Origin: a bacterium 1XD21-13
GTDB taxonomy: Bacteria; Bacillota; Clostridia; Lachnospirales; Lachnospiraceae
NCBI GenBank assembly: GCA_009917555.1
Contig: QZDX01000001.1
Location: forward strand, 310,001-374,000
DNA length: 64,000 nt
Direction of reading: 5' to 3'
The position numbers were made by a program, and so were the translations under genes. Positions 43,274-51,763 of this stretch are shown here, in pieces (position 1 is the first letter of the stretch; each line of letters begins with the position of its first letter). The notes beneath the pieces were generated by a model. The model searched no databases and was not told where the DNA came from. It saw only the letters and a list, made by a program, of their open reading frames with translations.

Positions 43274-45451
43274 ATGAGAGAGCGGATTGCCCGATTAAAA
43301 AAAGAAATGTTAGATGAGAAAAGGTTTCTCAGTGTGGAGCAGGCAAAAATAATCCATCGCGTACACAGGGAAAGGAGAGAGGAACCGGTGAGTCTCCGGC
43401 GGGCATATGCTCTTGCGGCAGCGTTTGATGAAATAGAGATTTGCATCAAAGAAGGGGAACTGATTGTAGGAAATAGAACCTGTGGTGTGCGCAGTGGTGT
43501 TGTATTTCCGGAATGCGGAATAGCATGGCTTGAGGATGAGCTGGACTCCCTGCCGGTGCGCAGTCAGGACCCGTTTTTGGTACGCCCGGAGGATGCGGAT
43601 TATATCAAGAAAACATTGCTTCCCCAATGGAAGGAAAAGGCTTTGGAGAGCCGAATTCATCAAAAAATAGGCCAGGAAGAGGAACAGATTTCCTCTGTAG
43701 TGAAAACGAATCAAAAGGGACGGGGACAGGGACATATCATTCCGGACATCCGGAAGTGGCTGGAGGTGGGACCTGCCGGACTTTTGCAGGAGGCCAAGGA
43801 GCGGATGAAAAAGCCTGGGATTTCTCAGGTGCAAAGAGAATTCTATCAAGGTGTGACGATTTCTCTTCAGGGGGTTCTGCGTTTTTATGAGAGATATGCA
43901 AGTCTGGCGGATGACCTGTATCAGAAGCAGGTGAATTCACCTTACCGGGAGGATTTTCGGACAGTAGCACTTATCTGCAGAGAGCTTTCTTATGAGACCG
44001 CTTTGGAATTAACGGAAGCTTTCTTTTTAAAATTTAATCAGATTGTATGTATGCGCAGTGGAATAGAGGCCCGATATTTTGCAGGCTTTCCCATTGGATT
44101 TAACCTGGTAGTGGGTGGGCGTAATGCCAGAGGGCAGGTTCTGGAGAATAAGCTGAGCTTTTTATTCCTGGAGGCACAGCGGGAGCTTCATTTGCCGCAG
44201 CCCAATCTATCTGCGAGGCTTTGCACAGAAAGCAGCCAGGAATTTTTATCTGCTTGTACGGATGGAATAGCAAAAGGCGGCGGTCTTCCGCAATTGTTTA
44301 ATGATGAGGGAATTATTCCGGCATTGGAGCGGGCGGGACTTAGCAGAAGTGATGCTGCGGATTATGGAATTGTGGGTTGTGTGGAGCTGGCAGGCTGCGG
44401 AAACATGCTGGGGTGGAGCAATGCCTCTATGTTTAATGTGGTAAAGGTGCTGGAGCTGACACTGAATCATGGAAGCTGTCTTCTGACCGGAAAACAGCTT
44501 GGATTGGATCTGGGCGGTTTGGATACGTACAAAAGCTTTGAGGAGCTGGAGGAGGCACTGAAAAAGCAGCAGAGTTATTTTGTTAAAAAAATGGTGGAGA
44601 ACCATGTGGTGGTGGATCGAATGCATGGAACATATCTGTCTACGCCCCTTTTGTCATCTGTGGTAAAGGGCTGTATGGAAAAAGGGCTGGATGTGACCAA
44701 GGGGGGAGCTGTGTATAACTCCTCCGGTATGCAGTTTGTGCAGGTGGCCAATCTCATTGATTCCCTTCAAGCTTTAAAGGAAATGGTCTTTTCAGGAAGA
44801 ATCGAAGGCGGCGTATTTTTACGGCAGCTTCGTGAGAACTGGCCGGATGAAGAGCTGCGAGGAAGGGTAAGGGGGCTTTCGAAAAAATATGGCAATGATA
44901 TTGAAGAGGTGGATACCCTTGCAAATAAATGGATTGCACTGTTTGGAAAGGAGCTGGAACAATATCGCAATGCCAGAGACGGCCGTTTTCATGTAGGACT
45001 TTACACCGTATCCTCCCATGTGCCAATGGGAGAAAATGTGGGAGCAACCTGTGATGGCAGAAGGTCTGGGGAGCCTCTGGCAGATGGAGGTATCTCCGCA
45101 TGCGGAGGCTGTGATCGCAATGGTCCTACGGCAATGCTGAAATCAGCATCTGCACTTGATTTTGAATGTATTGCAAATGGGACTCTTCTAAATATGAAAT
45201 TTTCTCCCTCCATTTTTAGGGAGGAGCGAAGCAGAGAACGGTTTTACGGACTTCTTCGCAGCTTTGTGGAGCTTGGAATACAGCATGTGCAGTTTAATGT
45301 GGTAGACAAAGAAGAGCTTCTGGATGCCCAGAGAAGGCCGGAAAATTACGGAAATCTACTCATTCGCGTGGCGGGCTATACGGCATATTTTACGGCGTTG
45401 GATCGGAAGCTCCAAAATGAGATTATACGTCGGACAGAGTGTGTCATTTGA
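43274..45451 (+). CDS. Glycyl radical enzyme 2 (shorter, PflD-like)
   Basis: 725 aa, shorter than most of the family and clearly different from enzyme 1. It retains thiyl C369 in IVGCVELAGCGNMLGW and glycyl G701 in IRVAGYTAYF. The residues after GCVE, facing the substrate, differ (LAGCGNMLGWSNA versus VAVPGKWGYRC in enzyme 1), so the two probably act on different substrates. It starts 3 nt after the activase. The reaction (C-O, C-C or C-S cleavage, or dehydration) cannot be told. Confidence 0.88.
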   Translation: MRERIARLKKEMLDEKRFLSVEQAKIIHRVHRERREEPVSLRRAYALAAAFDEIEICIKEGELIVGNRTCGVRSGVVFPECGIAWLEDELDSLPVRSQDPFLVRPEDADYIKKTLLPQWKEKALESRIHQKIGQEEEQISSVVKTNQKGRGQGHIIPDIRKWLEVGPAGLLQEAKERMKKPGISQVQREFYQGVTISLQGVLRFYERYASLADDLYQKQVNSPYREDFRTVALICRELSYETALELTEAFFLKFNQIVCMRSGIEARYFAGFPIGFNLVVGGRNARGQVLENKLSFLFLEAQRELHLPQPNLSARLCTESSQEFLSACTDGIAKGGGLPQLFNDEGIIPALERAGLSRSDAADYGIVGCVELAGCGNMLGWSNASMFNVVKVLELTLNHGSCLLTGKQLGLDLGGLDTYKSFEELEEALKKQQSYFVKKMVENHVVVDRMHGTYLSTPLLSSVVKGCMEKGLDVTKGGAVYNSSGMQFVQVANLIDSLQALKEMVFSGRIEGGVFLRQLRENWPDEELRGRVRGLSKKYGNDIEEVDTLANKWIALFGKELEQYRNARDGRFHVGLYTVSSHVPMGENVGATCDGRRSGEPLADGGISACGGCDRNGPTAMLKSASALDFECIANGTLLNMKFSPSIFREERSRERFYGLLRSFVELGIQHVQFNVVDKEELLDAQRRPENYGNLLIRVAGYTAYFTALDRKLQNEIIRRTECVI

Positions 45452-45461
45452 GGATGAATAA

Positions 45462-46520
45462 ATGATAAAAATAGGAATTGCAGGTACGGGAAGTACCTAT
45501 GGAATAGCGGATTACCATTTGAGAGCCTTTTTGCGGATACCGGAAATATGGGTGAATGCCGTATATACCAGAAGAAAGGAAATGGGAGAGGAATTTGTCC
45601 AAAGGAATGGACTGGAGGCAGTTGTATGCGAAAGCTATCAGGAGCTGCTTAATAGGGTGGATGGTGTCTGCATCTGTACACCCAATTATCTCCACGCTTC
45701 CATGGCTCTTGAGGCCCTTCAGATGGGAAAGGGTGTCCTGTGTGAAAAGCCTATGTCCGGAACAGATGAAGAAATTCGAAAACTGTGCCAGGAGGCAGAG
45801 AAGCATCCTTATGGACATCTGGCTGGCTTTAATTATCGGTATAGTCCGGAGAACCGGAAGCTAAAGGATCTGGTGTCAGAGGGAAGGCTCGGGCAGATTT
45901 ATACTTTTTATCAGAGGAAGGGCGGGAACCGTCTGGCGAACAAAAATATTCCTTATGAATGGAGAATGAACAGACAAGTAAGCAAGATGGGCGCGGCAAT
46001 TGATTTTGGCTCTCATCTATTGGACAATTTTTTGTATATTGGAGGCTATGAGCCGAAGAGAATCCTGTCTGTGGCGGCACAGGCGGAAACTTTTATGAAA
46101 GAGAGAATGGACGAGACAGGAAGAAAAAGGTCTGTTGACACGGATGATATGTCTATGCTGACTGTAAAGACCAGTGACGGAGCAATGGGCAGATTTGATT
46201 GCAGCCGCTTGGGGATTACCTATGAGGAGATTCAGATTGTAGGCTCCGAAGGTATGGCTTATTATACGGGGCTGACGCCTAAGAAAATCTATGTGTGGGG
46301 AAAATGTAGGGATAATTCTATGCAAAAGGCTCCGGAGGTTTTGGAATGGGAGGATGAAGAGGACACCTATTATCTTCAGGCAAAGACTTGGGTGGATGCT
46401 ATGAGAGAAGAAAAATCCGTTCAGCCGGATTTGGGATTTGCCTGCCAGCAGGCACTTATATTTAGAGCATTTCAGGAGGCGGCGGAAGAAAAACGGGAAG
46501 TTTTTTTGGGAGAAGAGTAG
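45462..46520 (+). CDS. Gfo/Idh/MocA family oxidoreductase
   Basis: 352 aa. N-terminal Rossmann domain (IGIAGTGSTYGIADYHLRAF) with the conserved CEKPMSG, where the lysine is catalytic in the family, and a C-terminal alpha/beta domain (GAAIDFGSHLLDNFLYIGG). The family oxidises or reduces sugars and cyclitols with NAD(P). Position predicts a redox step on a carbohydrate intermediate of the cluster. Confidence 0.88.
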   Translation: MIKIGIAGTGSTYGIADYHLRAFLRIPEIWVNAVYTRRKEMGEEFVQRNGLEAVVCESYQELLNRVDGVCICTPNYLHASMALEALQMGKGVLCEKPMSGTDEEIRKLCQEAEKHPYGHLAGFNYRYSPENRKLKDLVSEGRLGQIYTFYQRKGGNRLANKNIPYEWRMNRQVSKMGAAIDFGSHLLDNFLYIGGYEPKRILSVAAQAETFMKERMDETGRKRSVDTDDMSMLTVKTSDGAMGRFDCSRLGITYEEIQIVGSEGMAYYTGLTPKKIYVWGKCRDNSMQKAPEVLEWEDEEDTYYLQAKTWVDAMREEKSVQPDLGFACQQALIFRAFQEAAEEKREVFLGEE

Positions 46521-46523
46521 AAA

Positions 46524-47306
46524 ATGTATATCATATTTTTTTTAGTCAGCTTTCTGGCATCCGTTGCCGGAGCAATCTGCGGAATCGGAGGAGGCGTTAT
46601 TATTAAGCCTCTTTTAGATGCTGTGGGGATAATGAGTGTTTCGGCAATCAGCTTTCTTTCGGGATGTACGGTTTTGTCTATGTCAATGGTTTCCGTTGGA
46701 AGTGCCATGCAAAGAAAATCCATCCGGATAAAATTCGAAGTGACATTGCCGCTTGCCATTGGAGCGGCTATAGGAGGTCTGGTAGGGAAAGCAATTTTTC
46801 AAAGCATCAAAAATGCCTTTGGTGCGGAGAACACAGTAGGAATCATTCAGGCGGCAATGCTTCTGGTGATTACTGCGATAACCTTTTACTATACCTGGAA
46901 AAAAGAGAAGATACATACTTTAAGACTTAAGAATATGGCTGTATGTATAGGGGTGGGAGTTCTCCTTGGATTTTTTTCCGCATTTCTGGGAATTGGGGGC
47001 GGACCTATCAACCTTATGGTTTTAAACTACTTTTTCTCTATGGATACAAAAGAGGCGGCCGTAAACTCTCTGTTTGTGATTCTTGTTTCACAGACCTTTA
47101 GTGTAATGCAGACGATTTTTTCAGGTAATATACCGGAGTTTGAATTCATGTTTCTGATTCTTATGGTTGCAGGCGGAATTCTGGGAGGAAGGGCCGGGAG
47201 CCGGGTTAACAGAAAAATTGAAGCAGAGCATGTGAACCGCTTATTCGAAGGATTGATGGTTCTGATTATGCTTATCTGTGTGTATAACATGTATAGATTC
47301 TGGTAA
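46524..47306 (+). CDS. TauE/SafE family anion exporter
   Basis: 260 aa, about eight transmembrane helices in two related halves. Both halves contain the glycine-rich signature (GAICGIGGGVIIKPLL and SAFLGIGGGPINLMVL). Family members are tied to export of sulfite, sulfoacetate and other organosulfonate products. With an SsuABC-like importer this hints at sulfur or another anionic leaving group. It follows the oxidoreductase by 3 nt. Confidence 0.88.
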   Translation: MYIIFFLVSFLASVAGAICGIGGGVIIKPLLDAVGIMSVSAISFLSGCTVLSMSMVSVGSAMQRKSIRIKFEVTLPLAIGAAIGGLVGKAIFQSIKNAFGAENTVGIIQAAMLLVITAITFYYTWKKEKIHTLRLKNMAVCIGVGVLLGFFSAFLGIGGGPINLMVLNYFFSMDTKEAAVNSLFVILVSQTFSVMQTIFSGNIPEFEFMFLILMVAGGILGGRAGSRVNRKIEAEHVNRLFEGLMVLIMLICVYNMYRFW

Positions 47307-47332
47307 ATGCCTGTGAGCCGGTTTGATTTTTC

Positions 47333-47361
47333 TTGCGGTTTCGTAATCTGCGTGCTAGAAT
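47333..47361 (+). promoter_or_regulatory. Candidate promoter for larE-larB-larC
   Basis: TTGCGG at 47333-47338, a 17-bp spacer, and TAGAAT at 47356-47361, giving a ~28-nt leader to the larE start. It could supply cofactor-synthesis genes separately from the LacI-controlled genes. Confidence 0.45.
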
Positions 47362-47395
47362 TTGATTAAATGTGAAGGGAAAGGAAAACCGAGAA

Positions 47396-48211
47396 ATGGA
47401 TACCCTGCATGCAAAGCTGCATCGACTGGAACAATATTTGAAAAGTTTAGAAGGCGTTGTTGTTGCGTTTTCAGGCGGAGTAGACTCCGCCTTTTTGATG
47501 GCCGCAGCACATCGGGTGCTGGGAGAGGCGGCAATTGCAGTGACAGCCCGTTCCTGTGCATTTCCAAAGAGAGAACTGGAGGAGGCAAGGAGGCTGGCCA
47601 GGGAGGAAGGGATTCGCCACATAGAATTTGATTTCCCGGCCTTTCAGGTGAAAGGATTTGCAGAGAATCCCCCGGAGCGCTGTTACTATTGTAAAACAGC
47701 AATTCTAAAACAGATAAAAGGTCTGGCCGGGGAGGAAGGAATTAAACACATTGTAGAAGGTTCCAACGTGGACGATGAAAAGGATTACCGTCCCGGCGCA
47801 AAAGCCATAGGAGAACAGGGAATTTTAAGCCCGTTAAAGGAAGCGGGGCTTACGAAGGCGGAAATTCGGGAGCTTTCTAAGGAATGGGGGCTTCCCACCT
47901 GGAACAAGCAGTCAGCCGCCTGCCTGGCATCCCGGTTCGCTTATGGAGAAACTATAACGGAAGAAAAGCTGTCTATGGTAGAGCAGGCAGAGAGCTTCCT
48001 TCTGGATCAGGGCTTTGGTCAGCTTCGGGTGCGGGTTCATGGTTCTCTGGCTCGTATTGAGCTTTCAGATATTGATTTTGCAAGAGTAGTGGACCCGAAG
48101 ATGCGCAAAAAATTAAATGAAGTGCTTGGCGAACTGGGATTTTCCTATGTAACGCTTGATCTGCAGGGATATCGTATGGGAAGTATGAATGAAACGTTAA
48201 AAAGAGAGTAG
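47396..48211 (+). CDS. larE: LarE, sulfur-insertion enzyme for nickel-pincer cofactor
   Basis: 271 aa from the ATG at 47396, 10 nt after AAAGGA. A GTG at 47372 lies ahead of that site. PP-loop ATP-binding motif AFSGGVDSAFL. C176 in SAACLASR aligns with the sacrificial Cys176 of L. plantarum LarE. C96 and C99 in RCYYCK give a three-cysteine set. As I recall, such LarE proteins (Thermotoga type) bind an iron-sulfur cluster and donate sulfur catalytically. It thiolates the LarB product. Confidence 0.93.
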   Translation: MDTLHAKLHRLEQYLKSLEGVVVAFSGGVDSAFLMAAAHRVLGEAAIAVTARSCAFPKRELEEARRLAREEGIRHIEFDFPAFQVKGFAENPPERCYYCKTAILKQIKGLAGEEGIKHIVEGSNVDDEKDYRPGAKAIGEQGILSPLKEAGLTKAEIRELSKEWGLPTWNKQSAACLASRFAYGETITEEKLSMVEQAESFLLDQGFGQLRVRVHGSLARIELSDIDFARVVDPKMRKKLNEVLGELGFSYVTLDLQGYRMGSMNETLKRE

Positions 48212-48220
48212 GAACGGGCT

Positions 48221-48982
48221 ATGGACGTAACAGAATTATTGAGACAGGTAAAAGAAGGAACAATCAGTGTAGAGGCGGCGGAAAAAGAGCTTAAAAAGCT
48301 TCCCTATGAGGACCTGGGCTTTGCCAAGCTGGACCATCACAGAAAGGTCCGTCAGGGCTTTGAGGAAGTGATCTATTGCAGCGGAAAGACGACGGAGCAT
48401 TTAGTAAAGATCTATCGGACCCTTGCGGGGGAAGGCATCAATGTGCTGGGAACCAGGGCAAGCGAGGAGCAGTATGAGGCGGTACGGGAGACGGTGCCGG
48501 AGGCGGTTTACGATCCGATTTCCCGAATTCTGAAGGTGGAGAAAAGGGAAAAGGAAAGGAGTGGAAAAATTGTTGTCTGTACAGGCGGAACGGCAGATGT
48601 TCCGGTTGCAGAGGAAGCGGCTCAGACAGCAGAATTTTTTGGTACGCAGGTGGTGCGGCTTTTTGATGTGGGAGTAGCGGGAATTCATCGTTTGCTTTCC
48701 AATATGAATGTCTTTGAGGGAGCAAGCTGTGTGGTGGCTGTTGCCGGAATGGAGGGGGCTCTGGCAGGGGTGGTCGCAGGACTGGTGGAGGTGCCCGTGA
48801 TTGCGGTACCTACCTCGGTAGGCTATGGAGCAAGCTTTCACGGTCTTTCCGCACTTTTGACCATGCTGAATTCCTGCGCAAATGGTATCACAGTGGTGAA
48901 TATAGACAATGGCTATGGAGCGGCTTATGTGGCGACACAGATTAACCGGCTGGCATTTGGGGGATTAAGAGAAGAGCGGTAA
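48221..48982 (+). CDS. larB: LarB, nicotinate-adenine-dinucleotide carboxylase/hydrolase
   Basis: 253 aa. The C-terminal PurE-like (AIRC) domain (~115-245) has VCTGGTADVPVAEEAA, AGMEGALAGVVAGL and PTSVGYGASFHGLSALLTML. C219 in LNSCANG corresponds to the catalytic cysteine near 221 in L. plantarum LarB. The N-terminal ~110 residues are the LarB-specific segment. It carboxylates the NaAD pyridinium ring and cleaves the phosphoanhydride, the first step of cofactor synthesis. It lies 9 nt after larE. Confidence 0.95.
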   Translation: MDVTELLRQVKEGTISVEAAEKELKKLPYEDLGFAKLDHHRKVRQGFEEVIYCSGKTTEHLVKIYRTLAGEGINVLGTRASEEQYEAVRETVPEAVYDPISRILKVEKREKERSGKIVVCTGGTADVPVAEEAAQTAEFFGTQVVRLFDVGVAGIHRLLSNMNVFEGASCVVAVAGMEGALAGVVAGLVEVPVIAVPTSVGYGASFHGLSALLTMLNSCANGITVVNIDNGYGAAYVATQINRLAFGGLREER

Positions 48983-49017
48983 TATTTGAAAGCTGAAAGA
49001 GGCATAGGAGGAGTGAC

Positions 49018-50331
49018 ATGGAACAGAAGAAGACTTTGTATCTGGAATGTCGTTCAGGAATCAGTGGAGACATGACAGTGGCAGCCCTGCTGGATCTGGG
49101 GGCTACGGAGGAGAATCTTCGCAAGACATTGGCGAAGCTGCCCCTGGAGGGATATGAGATACGGATTAGCAGGGTCCGGAAATCAGGGCTGGATGCCTGC
49201 GATTTTGATGTGATTTTGGAAGAGGATTCTCATGCAGAGGACATGCGGAATCATTCGCATATGCACGAACACGGTCATATGCATGGTTTTGACGAAGAAC
49301 ATAAGCACAGTCACGAAGTATCTCTGCATCACGATCATGGAGCGCATGTACACACCCACGAGCACCGTACATGGAGGGATATTGAACATATGCTGGATGG
49401 AGCAGGCTTAAAGCCTAGAGTTTTGGAGCTCTCTAAGCAGATGTTCCGAATCGTTGCGGATGCAGAAGGAAAAGTCCATGGCCGTCCGGCGGATGAGGTT
49501 CATTTTCATGAGGTAGGGGCTGTGGATTCTATTGTGGATATTGTATCTGCTGCTGCCTGCATGGAGGAGCTTGGTATAGGTAAGATTGTGGTCTCCGATG
49601 TGTGGGAGGGTCAGGGACATGCGCACTGCCAGCATGGAATCCTGCCGGTTCCGGTTCCTGCGGTATTGCAGATTGCGGCGGAGCATGGGCTTACCCTGAA
49701 ACAGACAGAGCAGCAGGGCGAGATGGTAACACCTACCGGCGCGGCAATTGCAGCCCTGTCAGAAGGAAAGAAACCGGAGAAATTCATCATTAAAAAAATA
49801 GGACTGGGAGCCGGGAAGAGGGAGTTTCCCAGGGCCAATGTGCTGCGGGCGATGCTGATTGAGGAGGCCAAGAAGCAGGAGGAAAGACTCTGGATGCTGG
49901 AGTGCAATATTGATGACTGTTCGGGAGAGGCGCTTGGATATGCCATGGAATGTCTTCTGGAAGCCGGAGCCAGAGATGTGTTTTTTACACCTATTTACAT
50001 GAAAAAGAACCGCCCGGCTTATCAGGTATCTGTACTTTGTGAGGAAAAGCAGATCCGGGATATGACTATCATTTTATTTCGGGAGACAACAACGATTGGC
50101 GTGCGCCGTTATCCAATAGAACGGGAGGCGCTGGAGCGGCGGGTAGAGGAGGTTTTGACACCCTATGGTCCGGTGAAGGTGAAGGTGTGTTCCTTTGAGA
50201 ACGAAGAGACAGGCTATCCGGAGTACGAAAGTGTGAAAAAGCTTGCTAAGGAGCAGGGAATAGCTTATAAGGAAATGTACCGGCGGGTAGCGGAACAGGT
50301 AAACAAAGAAAGGATTACCAATCAAAAATGA
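49018..50331 (+). CDS. larC: LarC, nickel insertion enzyme, single uninterrupted frame
   Basis: 437 aa. The N-terminus YLECRSGISGDMTVAALLDLG and the FHEVGAVDSIVDIVSAA block are diagnostic for LarC (DUF111). A long histidine-rich stretch (~72-116, HSHMHEHGHMHG and similar) is a likely nickel store or donor site. The C-terminal CTP-binding cyclometallase half (ECNIDDCSGEALGYAME, DVFFTPIYMKKNRPAY) is fused in frame, whereas L. plantarum larC needs a ribosomal frameshift. It inserts nickel into the pincer using CTP. The stop overlaps the MFS start. Confidence 0.95.
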   Translation: MEQKKTLYLECRSGISGDMTVAALLDLGATEENLRKTLAKLPLEGYEIRISRVRKSGLDACDFDVILEEDSHAEDMRNHSHMHEHGHMHGFDEEHKHSHEVSLHHDHGAHVHTHEHRTWRDIEHMLDGAGLKPRVLELSKQMFRIVADAEGKVHGRPADEVHFHEVGAVDSIVDIVSAAACMEELGIGKIVVSDVWEGQGHAHCQHGILPVPVPAVLQIAAEHGLTLKQTEQQGEMVTPTGAAIAALSEGKKPEKFIIKKIGLGAGKREFPRANVLRAMLIEEAKKQEERLWMLECNIDDCSGEALGYAMECLLEAGARDVFFTPIYMKKNRPAYQVSVLCEEKQIRDMTIILFRETTTIGVRRYPIEREALERRVEEVLTPYGPVKVKVCSFENEETGYPEYESVKKLAKEQGIAYKEMYRRVAEQVNKERITNQK

Positions 50332-51512
50332 AAAGAAACAACACACTTGAGAGCACAGGAATCTTATCCCTGTCCCTTCTCCTAACTTCAACCATGGCCA
50401 TCTCCGGCACTCTGCCTGCAATGCTGCAGCACTTTGCGGGCCATTCCCGCATATGGGTAGAATATTTGGTATCCGCACCACAGATTGCAATGGTGATTAT
50501 AATAGCCTTAGGCCCTTTCATTACAAAAATACTAAGTGAACGATTCACCATCATTTTGGGCCTATGTATCATAGGAACGGCGGGATCAACCCCGTTTTTC
50601 TTTGATTCTTTTTTAATCATAATGTTTTCTCGTATTCTCCTGGGCGTTGGAATTGGATTAATGAATACAAGAGCTGTCAGCATGATTGGAGAGAGGTTTG
50701 AAGGGGCGAGAAGGGCAAGACTCCTGGGCTTTCGGCAATCAGCGGAAACCATAGGGCAGACATTCATGACCTTAGTAGCCGGACAATTATTGATTTTAAG
50801 CTGGAAATCATCTTTTTTAGTATATACATTTTCCTTTTTAGTACTTATTTTATACTTGGCCTTTGTACCCGCTGCAAATAGCCCCGAGACGATTGAGACG
50901 AGAAAAGATGAGCAGAATAAAAAACAGAAAATGACTCAAAAGGAGCTGGCCTTTTCACTGATCAATGCGGCTTTTGCAGGACTATTGATATCAACAAACG
51001 TGACAAATGCCCTGCGAATTCCCGGCTTTATTGTGGACTCAGGTATTGGCACAGCTGTTGACGGAAATAACATATTGAGCTTGTCTATGTTTGCTGGGTT
51101 TTTGTCAGGGGTTGTATTTGGAAAAATGATGTCAAAATTAAAACGTCTTTTGCTGCCATGTTTTTTATGTACAGGTGCTGTCGGATTGCTGATGATTGCT
51201 TTGACAGGAAGTAGAATGGGGGTTACAGTGGGCGCGTTCATAAATGGGTTTTCTGTTGCCGGCTGTGTTTCTTATGTATTTACCAGCTTATCTGAGAATG
51301 TTACCAAGGCTTCATTGAATACGGCAAATACATTTGTTTTGGTGGGATGTAATTTAGGGGCTGCATCATCACCTGTGATTTTGAAAATGATTGGAGTTAT
51401 AAATCCGAGATTGTTTGTTTCGTTTTTCGCTTATGCAGTTGTATTTGTATGTATAGCAGCTGCAATATTAGTAGTATCTCATTTAAAAAGGGGAGATGTG
51501 AATGTAGGATAA
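50328..51512 (+). CDS. MFS transporter
   Basis: 394 aa, twelve predicted helices in two halves, major facilitator fold (RILLGVGIGLMNTRAVSMIGERFEGARRARLLGFRQS between helices 4 and 5, seen in part). Its ATG overlaps the larC stop by four bases. Codon use is visibly AT-richer than larC and the neighbours, hinting at separate acquisition. Substrate unknown. Export of a pathway product or import of substrate are both possible. Confidence 0.85.
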   Translation: MKRNNTLESTGILSLSLLLTSTMAISGTLPAMLQHFAGHSRIWVEYLVSAPQIAMVIIIALGPFITKILSERFTIILGLCIIGTAGSTPFFFDSFLIIMFSRILLGVGIGLMNTRAVSMIGERFEGARRARLLGFRQSAETIGQTFMTLVAGQLLILSWKSSFLVYTFSFLVLILYLAFVPAANSPETIETRKDEQNKKQKMTQKELAFSLINAAFAGLLISTNVTNALRIPGFIVDSGIGTAVDGNNILSLSMFAGFLSGVVFGKMMSKLKRLLLPCFLCTGAVGLLMIALTGSRMGVTVGAFINGFSVAGCVSYVFTSLSENVTKASLNTANTFVLVGCNLGAASSPVILKMIGVINPRLFVSFFAYAVVFVCIAAAILVVSHLKRGDVNVG

Positions 51513-51544
51513 AAAGGAAAGAGGATCAACCGGCGAAAATAGTA

Positions 51545-51579
51545 ATAAAAAATCCGCAGTGCCCGGACATCTGCGGATT
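51545..51579 (-). terminator. Terminator of the tRNA-Ala/tRNA-Val transcript
   Basis: AATCCGCAG (51551-51559) and CTGCGGATT (51571-51579) form a perfect 9-bp stem. On the minus strand it is followed by a T run, 13 nt after tRNA-Val. Little T follows on the plus strand, so it is a weak stop for the MFS gene. Confidence 0.8.
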
Positions 51580-51591
51580 CCTTGTATTATA

Positions 51592-51665
51592 TGGAAGCAA
51601 TGGGGCTCGAACCCATGACCTCTCGCGTGTGAGGCGAACGCTCATCCCAGCTGAGCTATGCTTCC
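51592..51665 (-). tRNA. tRNA-Val (anticodon CAC)
   Basis: On the minus strand the acceptor GGAAGCA pairs fully with TGCTTCC, discriminator A. The D-arm is GCTC...GAGC. The anticodon stem TTCGC/GCGAG encloses loop CTCACAC with anticodon CAC. The T-stem is ATGGG/CCCAT. 74 nt, no encoded CCA. Confidence 0.93.
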
Positions 51666-51763
51666 CAATATGCACCAAAAAATCTGCCCATATGCCAGGC
51701 TTCCTCTTTGGTGTAAGTACGGAACAATCTTCCAGAGTAAGAAAGACTCTCCGGTACAATAAA

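Noticed and set aside
30648-47306. Known sulfoglycolysis pathway
   Set aside because: No sulfoquinovosidase, sulfoquinovose isomerase or recognised sulfolactaldehyde reductase is present. Only the importer and exporter types are suggestive.
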